Below are positions 13,544-25,862 of a DNA stretch of 64,000 nucleotides, in pieces (position 1 is the first letter of the stretch; the number at the start of each line of letters is the position of its first letter). Below the pieces are notes generated by a model. The model made no database searches, was not told where the DNA came from, and was given only the letters and a program-made list of their open reading frames with translations. The translations under genes were made by a program, and so were the position numbers. The DNA is from Blastomyces gilchristii SLH14081 (Eukaryota; Ascomycota; Eurotiomycetes; Onygenales; Ajellomycetaceae): NCBI RefSeq assembly GCF_000003855.2, contig NW_003101657.1:218083-282082 (forward strand), read 5' to 3'.

Positions 13544-14371
13544 ATGGATCAAGCGAAATTGGCCAGGCTCCAGCAGAGTGTGCGGATTGGTAAGTGTTGG
13601 AAAGCCCAACCTCCCCTCCCCCCATCTTTTTCCTGGGAGATACTATTGTCCGGGGAATATTAATTCTTTTTGAACGATTGGACGATCGCTGACTGCTATG
13701 GTGTTTTGTAGGGTACGTATCCTAATATTAGTTGCCGAGCTCCTCCTAGTCGCGTGACCGGGAAATGACCAGTTGATTCTTTATCTGTAAAGGGAGCAAG
13801 GTTGGGTTATATTAATTCGATGGCTAATGATTTCATGTCTTTCCTATGTATAGAGGCAAGGGTACCCCACGACGCAAGATGAAGAAGGTCCACAAGTCAT
13901 CCGGAACCGATGACAAGAAGCTCCAAACGTCGTTGAAGAAGCTGAATGTGCAGCCCATCCAGGCTATTGAGGAGGTGAACATGTTCAAGGAAGACGGAAA
14001 TGTCATTCACTTCGCTGCCCCTAAAGGTGCGTTTAGCGACCCCCTATTACTGGTATCTTTCGGCATTGGAATTTATATATCTAACGTTGGTTTTCTTCCC
14101 TTGCAATTTCCACAATATAGTTCACGCCTCCGTCCCCAGCAACACCTTCGCCATCTACGGCAACGGCGAAGACAAAGAGCTCACTGAGCTTGTACCTGGA
14201 ATCCTCAACCAACTGGGACCCGACTCACTTGCGTCTCTCCGCAAACTGGCCGAGAGCTACCAGAGCATGCAGAAGAGGGAAGGTGAAGATGACAAGAAGG
14301 ATGATGATGAGGACGATGACGATATTCCCGATCTAGTTGATGGAGAGAACTTCGAGAGCAAGGTTGAATGA
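13544..14371 (+). CDS. egd1: Nascent polypeptide-associated complex subunit beta
   Basis: NAC-beta pairs with NAC-alpha at the ribosome exit tunnel and shields nascent chains. Exon 1 (13544-13589) encodes [16 protein letters not shown]. The main exon (13854-14026) encodes the basic ribosome-binding motif [12 protein letters not shown] and the start of the NAC domain. The last exon (14121-14371) encodes [14 protein letters not shown] and an acidic tail ending in [13 protein letters not shown]. Length of about 155 residues is normal. The odd point is the first junction: the family sequence [11 protein letters not shown] is recovered only if a single G at 13712 is included as a one-nucleotide exon between introns 13590-13711 and 13713-13853. 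The alternative acceptor two bases downstream gives [10 protein letters not shown] with one Gly missing. Identification is secure; the splice model is not. Confidence 0.95.
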
Positions 14372-16040
14372 TTGTGGAGGACGGACATTGAACAAAAAAA
14401 ACACCGCAACCTATCCTAAATACGACCTAAAGGGAATCCATTTTAACAATTTTCATAAAATTATATTTGCGTTCTCTTCTTCCTCCCTTTTTGTTTTTAT
14501 TATTTGGCGGTTCATTTTGGTGTCCCTGATCGAAAGCCAGAAATGATCAGAAAAGGGGAAACTGGAAAAATTGAGAATTATTTAAGGCGCCCGTGGAACA
14601 AAATAAAGCATCCCAATGAAAAACACACAGATTTAAAGAAACAGGCCCCAACTGGTGCCGCGTTGAGTTTGATGATCATTTTTCTTTACGATTTTCCCTC
14701 ATTACTTTGCGCTCTCTGCCTATGACCCCTGATCTCTACTTCCTGTGCACAAGCATAGCCATGTGCTATGCGCAACATAGGCAAAGTAGCGTGCCTTGTA
14801 AGTCCTGGTTTATATCTCTCAACATACAAGCATCCATTGATCCTCATACCATGACGTCGCTTGCCACATTTACCCCTCATGGTTCATTACATGCTGCAGG
14901 GCATGAAATTCGACCCCCTATTTCAGAGGGCTGGGTGAAGGAAGACAAGAGTTGACTGACTACATTGGCGGTTTGTGCGCGAAAATAGCCTCCGCAGATG
15001 AACGGATTTTAGCGTTGGAATTCTATATGCTTCACACTAAGCAGGGTTAAATGTTTTGTATGCCTTTTTCTAATGATACTTTGTGTTGTTGTATCGATAT
15101 CTCTCATTCGGTTCCTATCTGATCCAAAAAACCAACCTTGGTTGCCAACTAGAGATGCATTGGCAATCACAAGAAGGGGAAGAGTTACGGGAAGGGCTCC
15201 ATCAACAGAGAAAAGGGAGACAAAATAAAACTTGGCGCTCAACGCAAGGCATTTATTTCTCTCTATGGATATGAGTCTTCAGGTACAGTAGTTCCAAGAG
15301 GACATCCAGTCATAAAGGGGGAATAAAACCGAGAGAAATTGCTTAAATAGGAGAGTAAAATAAATACATTAAGCAGTGGCAACATCTAGTGAATCATGTC
15401 GAAAGAAATGCCAGGCTCTGCTCTTCACCCGCCAGATCTCGGGGGAGAAGGGTCAAAGACGCAGGAGGGCGAAACGCGACAGGTGATGAAATAGGTACCT
15501 GCGAAATTTCGAACGCCATACATGACCCTTGTGTGACAAAACACTAAAACCTAGTAAGCTCATAAACGCACGAAGATAAAAAGGTATGGCAAAGGAAGAT
15601 GTGTTTGTCATTGCACAAGTAAATATAACATATCGGGGGAAATATATCCCATGCTGGTAGACAAACGGCAAGGCGGAAACGATGGATATCAAAGCGCTTT
15701 AGTACTGTGTCATTTCAGATCGATAACAAAGCTCAAGTATGAAGTGTGTTCATTACTTTGGAGTGTATAAATACAGGGCCTTGCCAATGCAGCCGTAAGT
15801 TTATGTTCTGTGGTGCGAGTGATCACACATTTCCACGACCCTTGCTAAGCCATACCACGACCATTGCAGACGACCTTGGTCGCCATGAAACGTCGTCGTT
15901 CGAAGGGAGACATAACGGCTATCCAAAGCAGGGTCGAGAGGAATATGCAGCCGGATGTTGCATTTTGAGAGGGAACGCAGTAAGCGCGTCGTTGATGGTG
16001 ATATGTATAAAGGCGACAGGTTGATATGGCAGTTGCGGGG
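14372..16040. other. Intergenic region between convergent genes
   Basis: These are presumed 3' flanks of egd1 and NUP53. Only short frames without recognisable content are present. Confidence 0.5.
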
Positions 16041-17484
16041 TCAGGATTCTTCCTTCAGGGCGCACAAGTCAGTTCCAAGCAGCCTGTCTATCATGTACCA
16101 GAAGCGCCAGTAAGCGTTTGATTTGTCATGATCGAACGTTCCATCTTCGCCAAGTACAGGCCCATCACCAACGATGTCCCCAGTAAACCAGCTTAAAATT
16201 GGAATAGACCGAAGGATCCGTTCAATGACAGTTGGTTGGGGAGGTAGCGCTTCAGAGATTGGCCGTAAAACGGCACGACGAACTGTGGGAATATGGGTCA
16301 TACATTCGGATTCAGGTTTTCGTGGAGGTTCGGATTGGGACTGCAGTTGAGTTTGAGTTTGGCGCTGGCGCAGAGTGCTCCCTGAGCCTAAATCAGTGGC
16401 TGTCGCAGAGCTGGCAGTTACAGTGGATCCCTGAGAAGCAACAGAGTCATCTATAGTTCCGTCCGTCGAGATTGTATTGGTAATGAAGGAGCGAGGAAGG
16501 GTAGATCTGTCGAGATCAGATGGTTTTTGAAGGAATATGTTGGACTGAGACAGAGTTAAAGTATGTGGCTTCAGTTGCAGTCGAATAGATTCGGCAGAGT
16601 CTTTGGGAATCGGAGCATCATGTTGTGGACCCTGACCATGGTATGGTTCACAGAATACTAGGAAACCGTCTATATCTTGCGGGGAGAAGAAGCAGGCACG
16701 ATCAGCGGCAACGGCTGAGTCAAATGTGACCTTTATCCAGTGATCTCCTCCAGCATATCGTTTCGCTTTCTTATTGGCATCAGCTGATAAAGTCGGGTGA
16801 ATAACGACGTCACGACCGCTTAGTAGCTGGGGATATTTTGGTGTCAAATCAGGGTCGGTTCTGGAATAATCCTCGCATATCATGCCGTGAGATATTCGCT
16901 CGAATTTGTCAATGACTTTCCATTCAGAATCTTTGGTCTTGTAGCCATAAAGGACGCACTCCGTAGCAACTTTTTCAATAGACTTTCGGGGTGGATCGTT
17001 ACAATTATTGGTAGTGGACGGAGGTAGGTGCTTTAATTGAGCCTGTTCTTGTTCCTGTTGCTGCGCGAAAAGCTTGCTGAACTCTGCCACGTTTGGGTTT
17101 TCTTTTCTGGCTGGAGTCCCCGTTCGAGTTCCCGATCGAGTAGAGTTGTAACGCGCATTCCGCCTCTTTCCAAAAGGACCACTCTCTTCTGGGGGCCGTC
17201 GTGGATTCCGCGACTCGCTAATAGATAGGTTAGTTTTGGTAGGGAAGCGGCGGGCATTGTAAACGAGGAGTAACAAAGATGGTGACAGCATCCAACAAAG
17301 CGAGAGTGAGGTGAAAGTGAATAATAATACATATATAATAATACATAAAACATAGCAGCAAAAAGAGAATAAAGCAGACGGATGTGGGGAGAATATCTTA
17401 CTCTTTGTAAACATATCCCCAAGGGAGAATATTTCCTTTCTCGTCTCTGGCGCGTTCCTCTAAAGGAACAGCGTGGTACTCCAT
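16041..17484 (-). CDS. NUP53: Nucleoporin Nup53/Nup35 with Nup35-type RRM
   Basis: This is a scaffold and membrane-proximal component of the nuclear pore complex. I place exon 1 at 17484-17402, the intron at 17401-17218 (GTAAGA...TTAG) and exon 2 at 17217-16041, giving 419 residues. Residues 1-28 (MEYHAVPLEERARDEKGN...) lead into a low-complexity basic region. The Nup35-type RRM spans about residues 112-235 (TECVLYGYKT, FERISHGMI, YAGGDHWIKVTFDS, VFCEPYHGQGP). The C-terminus ends in a helix (YWRFWYMIDRLLGTDLC) typical of membrane-binding Nup53 tails. Reading straight through the intron gives an alternative start at 17414 with a spurious hydrophobic N-terminus. I reject it because the spliced model restores a polar N-terminus in phase. 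Confidence 0.88.
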
Positions 17485-18242
17485 AGCAACGGTAAGCTCT
17501 CAGAAGTACACAATACGAACGGGCATAATAGCGGCGGCGATCAGCAACCGCTGGACTTAAGTACGATGAGAGCGGTGTTGATTTGCACAGCGGCGGCCTG
17601 TTTGTTCTGGTTGAGCTCTTTTTCAGGACGCAAAAGTTTGAAGCTGTATTTAAAACAATAACTACATATCACGTGTTTGACCAGTCACGTGTATCATCCG
17701 CCAAGCGAATCTATATCGATTGACACGACGACGACAAACGATAGCAAACTTGGGTGGAGGAACTGACCTGCAGTTTGGATCATCGATACATCTCTACGCG
17801 AACCGGGGAAGCTCCCGAATTGCCTGCTGTAGCAGTTCGACCTTATTCGATCCCTTAGACAAGTTTTTTTTAAGTCCGCCATTAGACGCCACTCCCGTGT
17901 CGATGCTAGATTGCAGCACCATCCTGCAAGAATCAGAATGTTTTCAAGGGCGCATTTGTCGTGCTCCATTTCTTCCGATTGCCATTGCTTGATACACCTG
18001 GGGAACAAGTCCTCATTTCCATCAAAGATTGACTCGGCAATGGGCTCCAGGAATTCCCCTTCCTGTCCTCCGAGTATCGTGTACAGAGCAGGCGCCTCAG
18101 CAGCACATTGTTCGCGAATATCCTACAAAGCCCAGTTCCACTCCCAATTTTGGCCCTTGAGAATTTCCTGAGCTTGTTCGTTATATCCGAGGTGTGCGCG
18201 TGGGTGTCTACCCTCGCTAAAATACACCCCCACCAGGATTTC
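17485..18242. other. Intergenic region
   Basis: This region lies upstream of NUP53 and downstream of the next minus-strand gene. A CACGTG E-box-like site occurs near 17670. No gene is recognised. Confidence 0.5.
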
Positions 18243-19105
18243 TCACAGCTGTGGATGATCTCTGGAAATGGCGAGCAGGAAGTTAACAGCCTCAACTTCC
18301 TGCTCCTTCGTCTGCCCTACCGGAGGCGGGATCGGGGCTCTCGGAGCTAACCAAATTGTGTAGGGCTCAGGTTTGGTTTCGAGAGGTGGCTCTAAAGGTT
18401 GCTGGATGCGTGGATACGGACTCGGAACCCCTGACCATTCCCAGTCCACTTTCTCCTCCTCTAGTATTTCTACTGGTTCGCAGCCTATCATCTCAATGTC
18501 TTCGGATATGCAGAATGAGTCCAGGCCCTGCAAAGGATTTAGACTCCCGCATCCTTGCTCAAAGGCCGCCATCAAGGTAAGCCCTGTGTCATCCTCTGCA
18601 GGTGTTTGAGCGATGAACCAGTCACCTTTAGGAAGGGAATCATCGCCCAGGGCAGCAGAGTCAGGTGCAGTGTTTCGGTTACCTTTTGAAGACCTCCGAT
18701 CGACGAACTCTTCATCATCGGGGTGGGAATCTTTTTCGACGGATGTCGTAGAATCGGATAGCTCGGCCTTGCCCGACATATAATAAGATTTTACCTATGT
18801 ATCTGGACATCTGACTTCTTGTGCCCATCGGGAAATCCATGGGAAAGTCGTTGGGCCTTGGATTTGTTGTGGATCTTTAGGGTCATCGGCCCGTCCCCCC
18901 GTCGACGAAACATCCGGCTCCTCACCGGCTGGACAGACGTATGATTAGAATTAATCACTTTGAAGAGTCTCTAGCATGTTTCTTGCATGATTTTGTCACC
19001 AACAGCCCACTTACTCTTCTCGTCTTCTTCTTGCCAGCCAGCAGGCCCGTTCCATTGCCATTTACCCCAGCTAGTCGGTTTTAGCAAAGGGTATATGGCG
19101 AGCAT
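18243..19105 (-). CDS. Unrecognised protein, model interrupted by an in-frame TAG
   Basis: No family is recognised. A spliced 5' part can be built: exon 1 at 19105-19015 (MLAIYPLLKPTSWGKWQW...), intron 19014-18929 (GTAAGT...CCAG), then exon 2 from 18928. Exon 2 is continuous in one frame to the stop at 18243, except for a single TAG at 18797-18795. Downstream of the TAG the frame continues through VKSYYMSGKAEL and 178 more codons. That part is rich in acidic and proline residues, with the phrases DWFIAQTPAEDDTG and EPYTIWLAPRAPIPPP. Either translation starts at the Met at 18779 (178 residues), or the longer gene carries a nonsense mutation, readthrough or base error. No intron of normal length removes the TAG in frame. 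No signal peptide is apparent. Confidence 0.5.
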
Positions 19106-20327
19106 TTCTGCTTGTATAAAGTGGCAGCGTCCATATTTGGCCTGCGTGGTTGGAATGATGTTTATGGGTCGATGTTTGTATGGCTAGGGCGAACAAGTGT
19201 GTACGACCGTGGAAGTTGTAAGAAGAATAATGATAACTGGAGAACAAGAGGTTGTTATAATGAAAGAGGTGAAGGACTACGAGAAGGAGGGAGATGATGG
19301 TATGAAGAGGGGCAGGAGAAGGAGAGGGAGAAGGAAAGGGTTAGAAGTAGAATATGCGGTCATAAACTCTAGTAGACGACGTACTTATCAAACATGCACT
19401 GCTTCTACCGTACACTCCTGTATATGAAGATTCGAAAGTGAATTTTCACAAATGCTCAGCATGTAAATGTACCAGTCAAGGTAGCCGGGTAGGATACACG
19501 TAAGTCCATTTTATTCGATCCTATGTCTCGAAACAAGAAGAATAGCATCGGCACATATGCTCATGTTCTCTACTCCCCACCCCTAGAGCAAACAAGCCGA
19601 CAGGGGTTTTCAGAAACAAATAAATTAAGAAAAAAAAAGCAGGCGGTGGAAAGATCCGGCTTTGCCTCACTTTTCATACACTTTCCTTTACATTAGTAAA
19701 ATCTTTCAGAAAGATATTTCATCATTCTGTATGTTTGAAGACATTATAAGGTCCACCATCTTCTTCCTTCCACAAATATTTCTCCTGAATTCAATTTCCG
19801 GTCTTTGAATCCACCCCAGGATGGGCAACATAAGTTAACATAGTTTATTTCCGCATCGTTCAACCATTTGAATCTTCACTCCTCCGCTCCGAATTCAATG
19901 CAACAAACCACCCCTGATTGTTTGCATCCCTCGTAATGATTGATAATACCATGTCCATCACAAGTTGCCAGCTTTTTGAGTTCTGTAGAGTAAACTGCGC
20001 TTAACATGGAGGGGAAATGAGGCGCGGAATTTACAAGGGGAAGTGGAAAAAGACGGGAAATGATATCAAGAGTAAATGGAGTCAGTCACCTGCCGAACAC
20101 GTCTAAAATTTGAAAGTTATAGAACATACAAGTGACAAAGCAGAGAACACAGACCAAGCGAGTCATCCATTAAATATCTACTAAACAGTAGCAAGAATCC
20201 CGGTGACAGCCAAGAGAAGACTGGTCCATACCGGCGCAAAAAGGGAGAAAAATATTAATACGATATATCTAAACATCTCTTTCATCTTCATGTACGCGGG
20301 GACTGCCCCAAACAGCTCTGGTCAAAC
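19106..20327. other. Intergenic region
   Basis: A purine-rich stretch lies near 19290-19350 and short A-runs near 19620. No gene is recognised. The right end is the 3' flank of the short-chain dehydrogenase. Confidence 0.5.
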
Positions 20328-21732
20328 TCAAATCCAATCCCTAACCTCCCCCTCAGCCCACCTCCACAACCCATTCCCGACGGTTTCATCCTCGGCAAAC
20401 CAATTCCTCGCCCAAACTCCAACAGGGTTGAAATACGCCCCATTCGTCAACATCTTCTTCTCTACCCCGGCAGCCCACAAATGATTAAGCGCCCCTTCCT
20501 CCTCACCTGTCAACAGGGGCCCCGCCGCAGCAGTTGCATACCTCACAAGCGGATTAGAGAACTTCGTCGGTGAGTATAGGTTGGTCAAGATTAGACCTGG
20601 ATGGAGAGATACAGAGGTTATTTGCGGGTAGAGGCGGGCTAGTTGCGCTGCGAGCGCGACGTTGGCGGCTTTAGAGCAGCCGTAGCGCGTCCAGGTGTTC
20701 TCCGTTAGAAGCTTCGCTGTGGATGTCATGGTCTCCAGTGGATTGTAGGCTGGAGCTAGTTGCCAGGCGAGGGATGAGACTGAGATTACCCGCACGTCTG
20801 CTGTTGCTGGCTGGCGGGGGACATTCGAGGCTTTTGCAGTTTCGAGGAGGATAGGTAATAGGAGTTTTGTAAGGAGGAAGTGGCCGAGGAAGTTTGTGCC
20901 GAATTGGATCTCGTAACCGTCCTCGGTAGTGTCTGGCGGTAAGGCCATTACGCCAGCGTTGAGGATTAGGATATCGAGCCGGCTGTTTTCGGACTTGAAG
21001 GTGGATGCGGCAGTTTGGATGGACTGGAATGATGCGAGGTCGAGGGGTAGGAAACGGATGTCAGTAGCTGAAGTTTGTTCGGTGCTCAGGGAAGATTTGA
21101 TATCTGTTATGGCTGCAAGCGCTTTATCTTCGCTGCGCGCGGCCAGGTAGATGCGGGATGGGCCGTGTTTGGCGAGTTGGAGGATAGTTTGTTTGCCGAG
21201 TCCAGTATTTCCTGGTGATATAGTTAGACACACACGCTAGGTGATCAGCGCACTTCGCACCGTCTACAGGAGACCATGGGCCCTCTATTATGTGATGAAA
21301 GGGGTAAAGAGAGCAAGTTGTCCGGAACATACCTCCTGTGAGAAGTATAACCTTGCCTCTTAGATCCCCCATATCTCTCTCCGGCGCAAACACTCTTCTA
21401 CCCAATAGTTTTGAGCCGATATGGCTCACCGTCGATGCGAGATACATCAGATTCTCTACTGGGTAGTGCAACATGCCAGTTATAAACCGGGCTGTGGATA
21501 TCACCTCCTGCCAAGCGCTGGGAGTTTTTCTACCATGAGTCGATGGGGTAGCTGAAGCTGAAGCTGAAGCTGAGAGATTCATGGTGGTTTTTCGACACTC
21601 GGCTACTTCACTGTTATCGATGCTACTATTAGTTTCGTTGCTTCTGCTCCCAGATTCTGGGGGAGAAGATGCGAAAGTATCATTTCCCTGAAGCATTTTG
21701 GGTTGTTCAAAAGTAAAATTCTTGGGAATCAA
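20328..21732 (-). CDS. Short-chain dehydrogenase/reductase
   Basis: This is an NAD(P)-dependent oxidoreductase of the classical/extended SDR type, close to retinol-dehydrogenase-like fungal SDRs. The substrate is unknown. Two exons (21732-21333 and 21211-20328) with one intron give up to 427 residues. The intron splits the cofactor loop, which reads TGGNTGLGK after splicing. Further motifs are LNAGVM, the catalytic Ser in VISVSS and the YGCSK active site (Tyr and Lys). The N-terminal 130 residues before the Rossmann fold are variable and include a SASASASA run encoded by a small AGCTGA-type repeat. Several in-frame Met codons make the true start uncertain; 21696 and 21582 are alternatives. 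A membrane-associated N-terminus is possible. Confidence 0.88.
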
Positions 21733-22577
21733 ACTTTCGATCTTGCTGCTGGGGACGCTGGCCCATAAACCTCAGGGGATTGAAAGAATATCCTTGATCC
21801 GCTTGATGGTTCTGTACTTCAAGATTTTAAGCTTGAGTTGGCGCTTTAGTCTCTGGATCTTTGCCTTCGAGTATAATCTGGCTTTATATGCGCCAAGGGC
21901 AGCAGATATCTTCTTGTTTCCTCCTTTCTTTTTCCTCCGCAAAATCGAGAGATGGAAAGAAGAACTGCCCACGTATATAGATGTGAAGTTAATGTACGAA
22001 AACGAAACCCGGGAGACCGATGCAAGTAAGGAATAAAAAGTAAACCAATGGACAAGCAGAAGGAATATTTATGACTTCCTGAAATGTTAGGAATGTGCTA
22101 ACTTGAGATTAGCAAGCGCGGTAGGTGTCTGGACCGCAACGAATGGCAAAGATAATCGGTGTATATAAGTCGTCGATATCAATACTTTCCCCTGCGCTTG
22201 GAATCCCTGTGATGAGGTTGTTGCTGATTGTCGTCAGTGATTTGAAGATGCGCCAGTTGAGCACGGACCATGCAGCTCCGGCTACGGAAGTGTCATCTGT
22301 ACTATTTTTGTAACTAGAAAAATTCCGAGTTCATCTTAGCTCAGATAGATGTTATATACGGAGTATAGCCTCTTGACTACATACATTTATAAATTGAAGA
22401 AGAATATATTATCTAGGAATAAAAAAAACAGAGAGAGAGAAATAAAAGTATCGTAGCTGATGTCAAACACCAGATATCCAGCCTATGCTTAACGTTCATT
22501 CTAGAGAAAAGGTGCCAATGCTGTCCCAAGATACATACAGAGACTCGAAAATCCAAGAAGTCGAAGAAAAGGAGATA
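21733..22577. other. Intergenic region
   Basis: This contains the promoter of the SDR and the 3' flank of the reductase gene. A 112-codon frame at 21698-22036 has no recognisable content. Confidence 0.5.
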
Positions 22578-24866
22578 TTAGAACTCAAAACTCTCTACAT
22601 GTAAATATATCCCTTGGGCCCCCGTACCCTTATGGACTGCCCGCTCGTCACTTAGCGACACGATACTGCCACGTACATCACTATTAAGCCCACGTGGGCC
22701 ACATACCACGACGCCGCTCTCGCCTTCAGCCACCTCGAGGACTTTGCGGATTATGCCACGCGAGTCGGGCCGGCCCGAGAGAATTCGGACACGAGGGTCG
22801 AGTACTGACTTTGGGAGTGGGTGGGAAGTGAGCTCTTGTGTGGTGGCGGTGGTGGTTGTTGTTGGGGAGGGCTTTTGTGGTGGAGTTGGGTTTGAGGTGA
22901 GGGTTGATTTTTCTTGGGTTATCGTCTGTTCTCGTTCTGATAGAGGAGTTTGTGGTGAAAAAGATGGGCCTGAGCAGTTGCAGGGTGGGAAGGAAGAATT
23001 TTCGTCGGTGACTTCGCGCGTGCAACAGCATCCGCCATCTGGTTGGCACTCGTTACGTCCCGTTTGTGGGCCGGATTCATCGGTTGTTGAGGCGGAGGTG
23101 ATGGAGATAGTTTCAATGTTTTTCTCCAGGATTTCTTCTCTGGCTAGTTCACTTTTTAGCAAAGTAGGGTTGGTAATTTGCAGCTTCACTGATTGTGGTG
23201 ATGGCAACTGCGGTTCGGATTTTGATGTTGAAGCCATCTCCTCGTCGCATGTAACATAGATGCTGATCTCGAGCTCCCCCTTAAAGGTAGGGTTACGCTG
23301 CTGGCATGCATCTATATCTTGTAGGGCGGCATCTAAATGCTCAGAGAACCAGCTGAGTAGTGATCGGGATCTAATTACCCAGATAAAGCGGATCCGTTTG
23401 GTAACTGACCGGTTGGGAGATGAGAGGAAAGACCCACGCTGGGGGGCTTTGACTAGACATTCGCTCTTCCAGCCCTCCACAACATCACGCATTAGGGGCA
23501 TGGTGAATGTGGCGCCCATACCCCCAGCAAGTAGCACCAGGCTATCGAACTGCCGTAGCGGCCTTATCCTTCCGTACGGGCCTTCTACTCCGACAAGCTT
23601 AACATTCCCGGAACTAGTGCAGCGCCCGCCCAGAAGGTCATGATTTTTTGACGCATATGAGAAAAATTTCTTCGTTCCCCCCTTTTGTGCGCGCACTAGG
23701 AATTCTAGTTTCTTGTCCCCCGGAATCGAAGCTATGGTAAGAGGATGGCTTTGAAGTGGGACCAGGCCATGACATGATAGTAAAACATGTTGTCCAGGCT
23801 TCCAGGATATCACTGGGTTCGGCACTGTAATTCGTGTAACATTTCCGGGGAGAGGGGTGAAGGTGGCCTCGTGGGCCCAAAGGCGTTGTGCGGTTGTTGC
23901 GTTCCGACGCGGATGAAAAATTGAGAGGTTGGAGCATAATACCAAGGCATATCTAGCGAGTCGATCAAAGACGAGTAATCCAATCGGTATCCACACCCAC
24001 TCTCTCACCTCATCCTGAGCATGATACCACACAGCTACGAGGAAGCCAACAAATGTAAGAACATGCACCAACACAAAGATCTCGTAGCTGAGTTTCCGCA
24101 CGGGCGCCACCGAGACCAAAACAATGAAGGTCAAGATACACCAGGCAGCGAATCCTCGCTGTGTTATGGGGTCTGTAGTCAACTTTACTGTAATGTAATC
24201 ATATCTGGCCCAGGAGCGGAACCAGAACCCCATATGGATGGTTGCGGTGAGCCACATTGTCCTTGCAACCCACCGATGAAGCCAATTTAGTCTCTCATAG
24301 CTCGACCCGATGAGGAGGCCAATGATATTAGTTTTGTTAGAGAGGAGTATCACTAGAGGTAGCTGTGCGAAAGCGACAAATCCAGTGCGATAGCCCACAC
24401 TCTCCCAGCTCCATTCGTCCAACATGTTCATTTTGTATGAGCAGAGGACCATAACCACGATTAGATTGGCAAGCATAAGCATCGTCGGCCCGAGAGGGGG
24501 TAGATGAAATTCGGCACGGCCTATAATGATCGGGGCAAGGGGGTAATTGGAAACCTCTCTCATCATGGCCGTAATGGTAGCATATATGCTAAAGAAAAGA
24601 GATTTCGGTTTCGACGGGGTCGGGCTCGAATCAACAAGTCTGCCAACTCGTTTCCGTTAGCAGTGAGATATCCATCATTGAGCGATGAGCGCAAGATGCA
24701 TAACTCACCTCTGGGCTGCTACAATCTTGTTCAGGACATTGCCCACGGTGGCTACCCCGATGGCGCTCCCCACCACCGCCCAGTACATCTGTTGCATATA
24801 GAAGTAGCTGGGAGCATCTCCTGTAGAGGCACCTCCCCCTCCCCCTCCATGCCCGGCATGGCTCAT
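22578..24866 (-). CDS. Ferric/cupric-chelate reductase (Fre family)
   Basis: This is a plasma-membrane flavocytochrome b that reduces extracellular Fe(III) or Cu(II) with NADPH. Exon 1 is 24866-24709 and the intron 24708-24640. Exon 2 is 24639-22578. Together they give 739 residues. The N-terminus is His/Gly-rich (MSHAGHGGGG) and is followed by a first membrane segment. The ferric-reductase transmembrane domain has heme-ligand histidines in LHRWVARTMWLTATIH and in VLVHVLTFVGFLVAVWYH. The FAD-binding motif is HPLTIAS and the NADPH-binding motif LLAGGMGATFTMPL. A long low-complexity insertion with a Cys cluster (GGCCCTR, PCNC) separates it from the final VVVCGPRGL. It is divergent from a Ctr copper transporter across 1.6 kb, so cupric reductase activity is the better guess. 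Metal specificity cannot be read from sequence. Confidence 0.9.
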
Positions 24867-25418
24867 TGTGCTGGTTGTTTACCCCAAAATGGGGGTATGG
24901 TATGTTCGACAGATAAAAAGTGTCCGATATACGAATATGAAAATATAAGGGATCAATGATATCTTTTGATGTCTCTAATTGCTGGGAGAAAGAAAGGCGT
25001 CCAATGTTGCTTTCTTTATGTTCCTCCCATTGCTGACAACAGACTAGAGCAGAGAAACATCTACCGTCGCATAAAAACAAGCAACACAGGAACGACAGGA
25101 ACGAGAAGTTATGAGAACCGATTGTTCCGCTCAGCGCTTGAGAGCGGGGCAGGGTCCTTGGATAGGAAGCACAATGTGGAAGCACAGATGTCACAGATAA
25201 TAATACACAGACAGCCGTTCTCCGCGAGGGCTGGAATCGCTCACGGTGGTAATTTTTTATTATCAGCAACTCAAAGCCCAGAGGCAAAATGAGCATAATA
25301 TTACGCCATTATCAGCAGGAATTTGCCGGCAATATTCCAGCAAACATCTCAGACCTTCTCGGCGGGCTTTCTTTTTTTTTTCTTAGCCGCTGCTGTTGGA
25401 GTCAGCATACATTGAAAA

Positions 25419-25426
25419 TGTGCTCA
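25419..25426 (+). promoter_or_regulatory. Candidate copper-regulator (Mac1-type) site
   Basis: TGTGCTCA is identical to the motif I recall as reported for the A. fumigatus low-copper activator AfMac1. It lies between the reductase and Ctr genes. The assignment is by sequence match only. Confidence 0.45.
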
Positions 25427-25854
25427 AGCGCGCCCCCGCCGCGTGGGCTAAACCGTATCCAGCGCAAATCTGGCCTATCCCCGTGGCCCCGCGACCAGGA
25501 TGCGAGAAGCGAAGATAGAACGGCCTGTGCAGATATCGGATCTGGCGGGCGATTTCCTGAGAACCCTCGTGCCGGGTGGTTTGACTCAAGGGGTCATCAT
25601 CATGCTTGGGTGCCACAGGGGAGCCCCACGCTGAGTCTGATACAAACGAATGTCTGGACTCAAAAGAAGGTGATGGACGGGGGGGGGTTTGGTGAGACAT
25701 AGGAAACTTGAACCCTTCCGGCGGCGCCAGATCATCTCGTACATCCGTATCTGCGACCAGCGGGGATCCAGTGTACCATTATAGCTCCCGGTAATCGTTG
25801 GGATCTAGCTCAAAAGTGCTCCTAAAAAGCACTCCGCCTTCTTCTCGTACTCTT

Positions 25855-25862
25855 TTTGCTCA
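25855..25862 (+). promoter_or_regulatory. Candidate copper-response element (TTTGCTCA)
   Basis: TTTGCTCA matches the yeast Mac1 copper-response consensus TTTGC(T/G)C(A/G). It lies 635 bp upstream of the Ctr start. The same octamer occurs elsewhere in the window without copper genes (near 10928 and 50536), so the weight is modest. Confidence 0.3.

Noticed and set aside
17218..17414. N-terminal membrane segment on Nup53 from an alternative start at 17414
   Set aside because: The hydrophobic run is intron sequence. Splicing 17402 to 17217 gives a polar, in-phase N-terminus.
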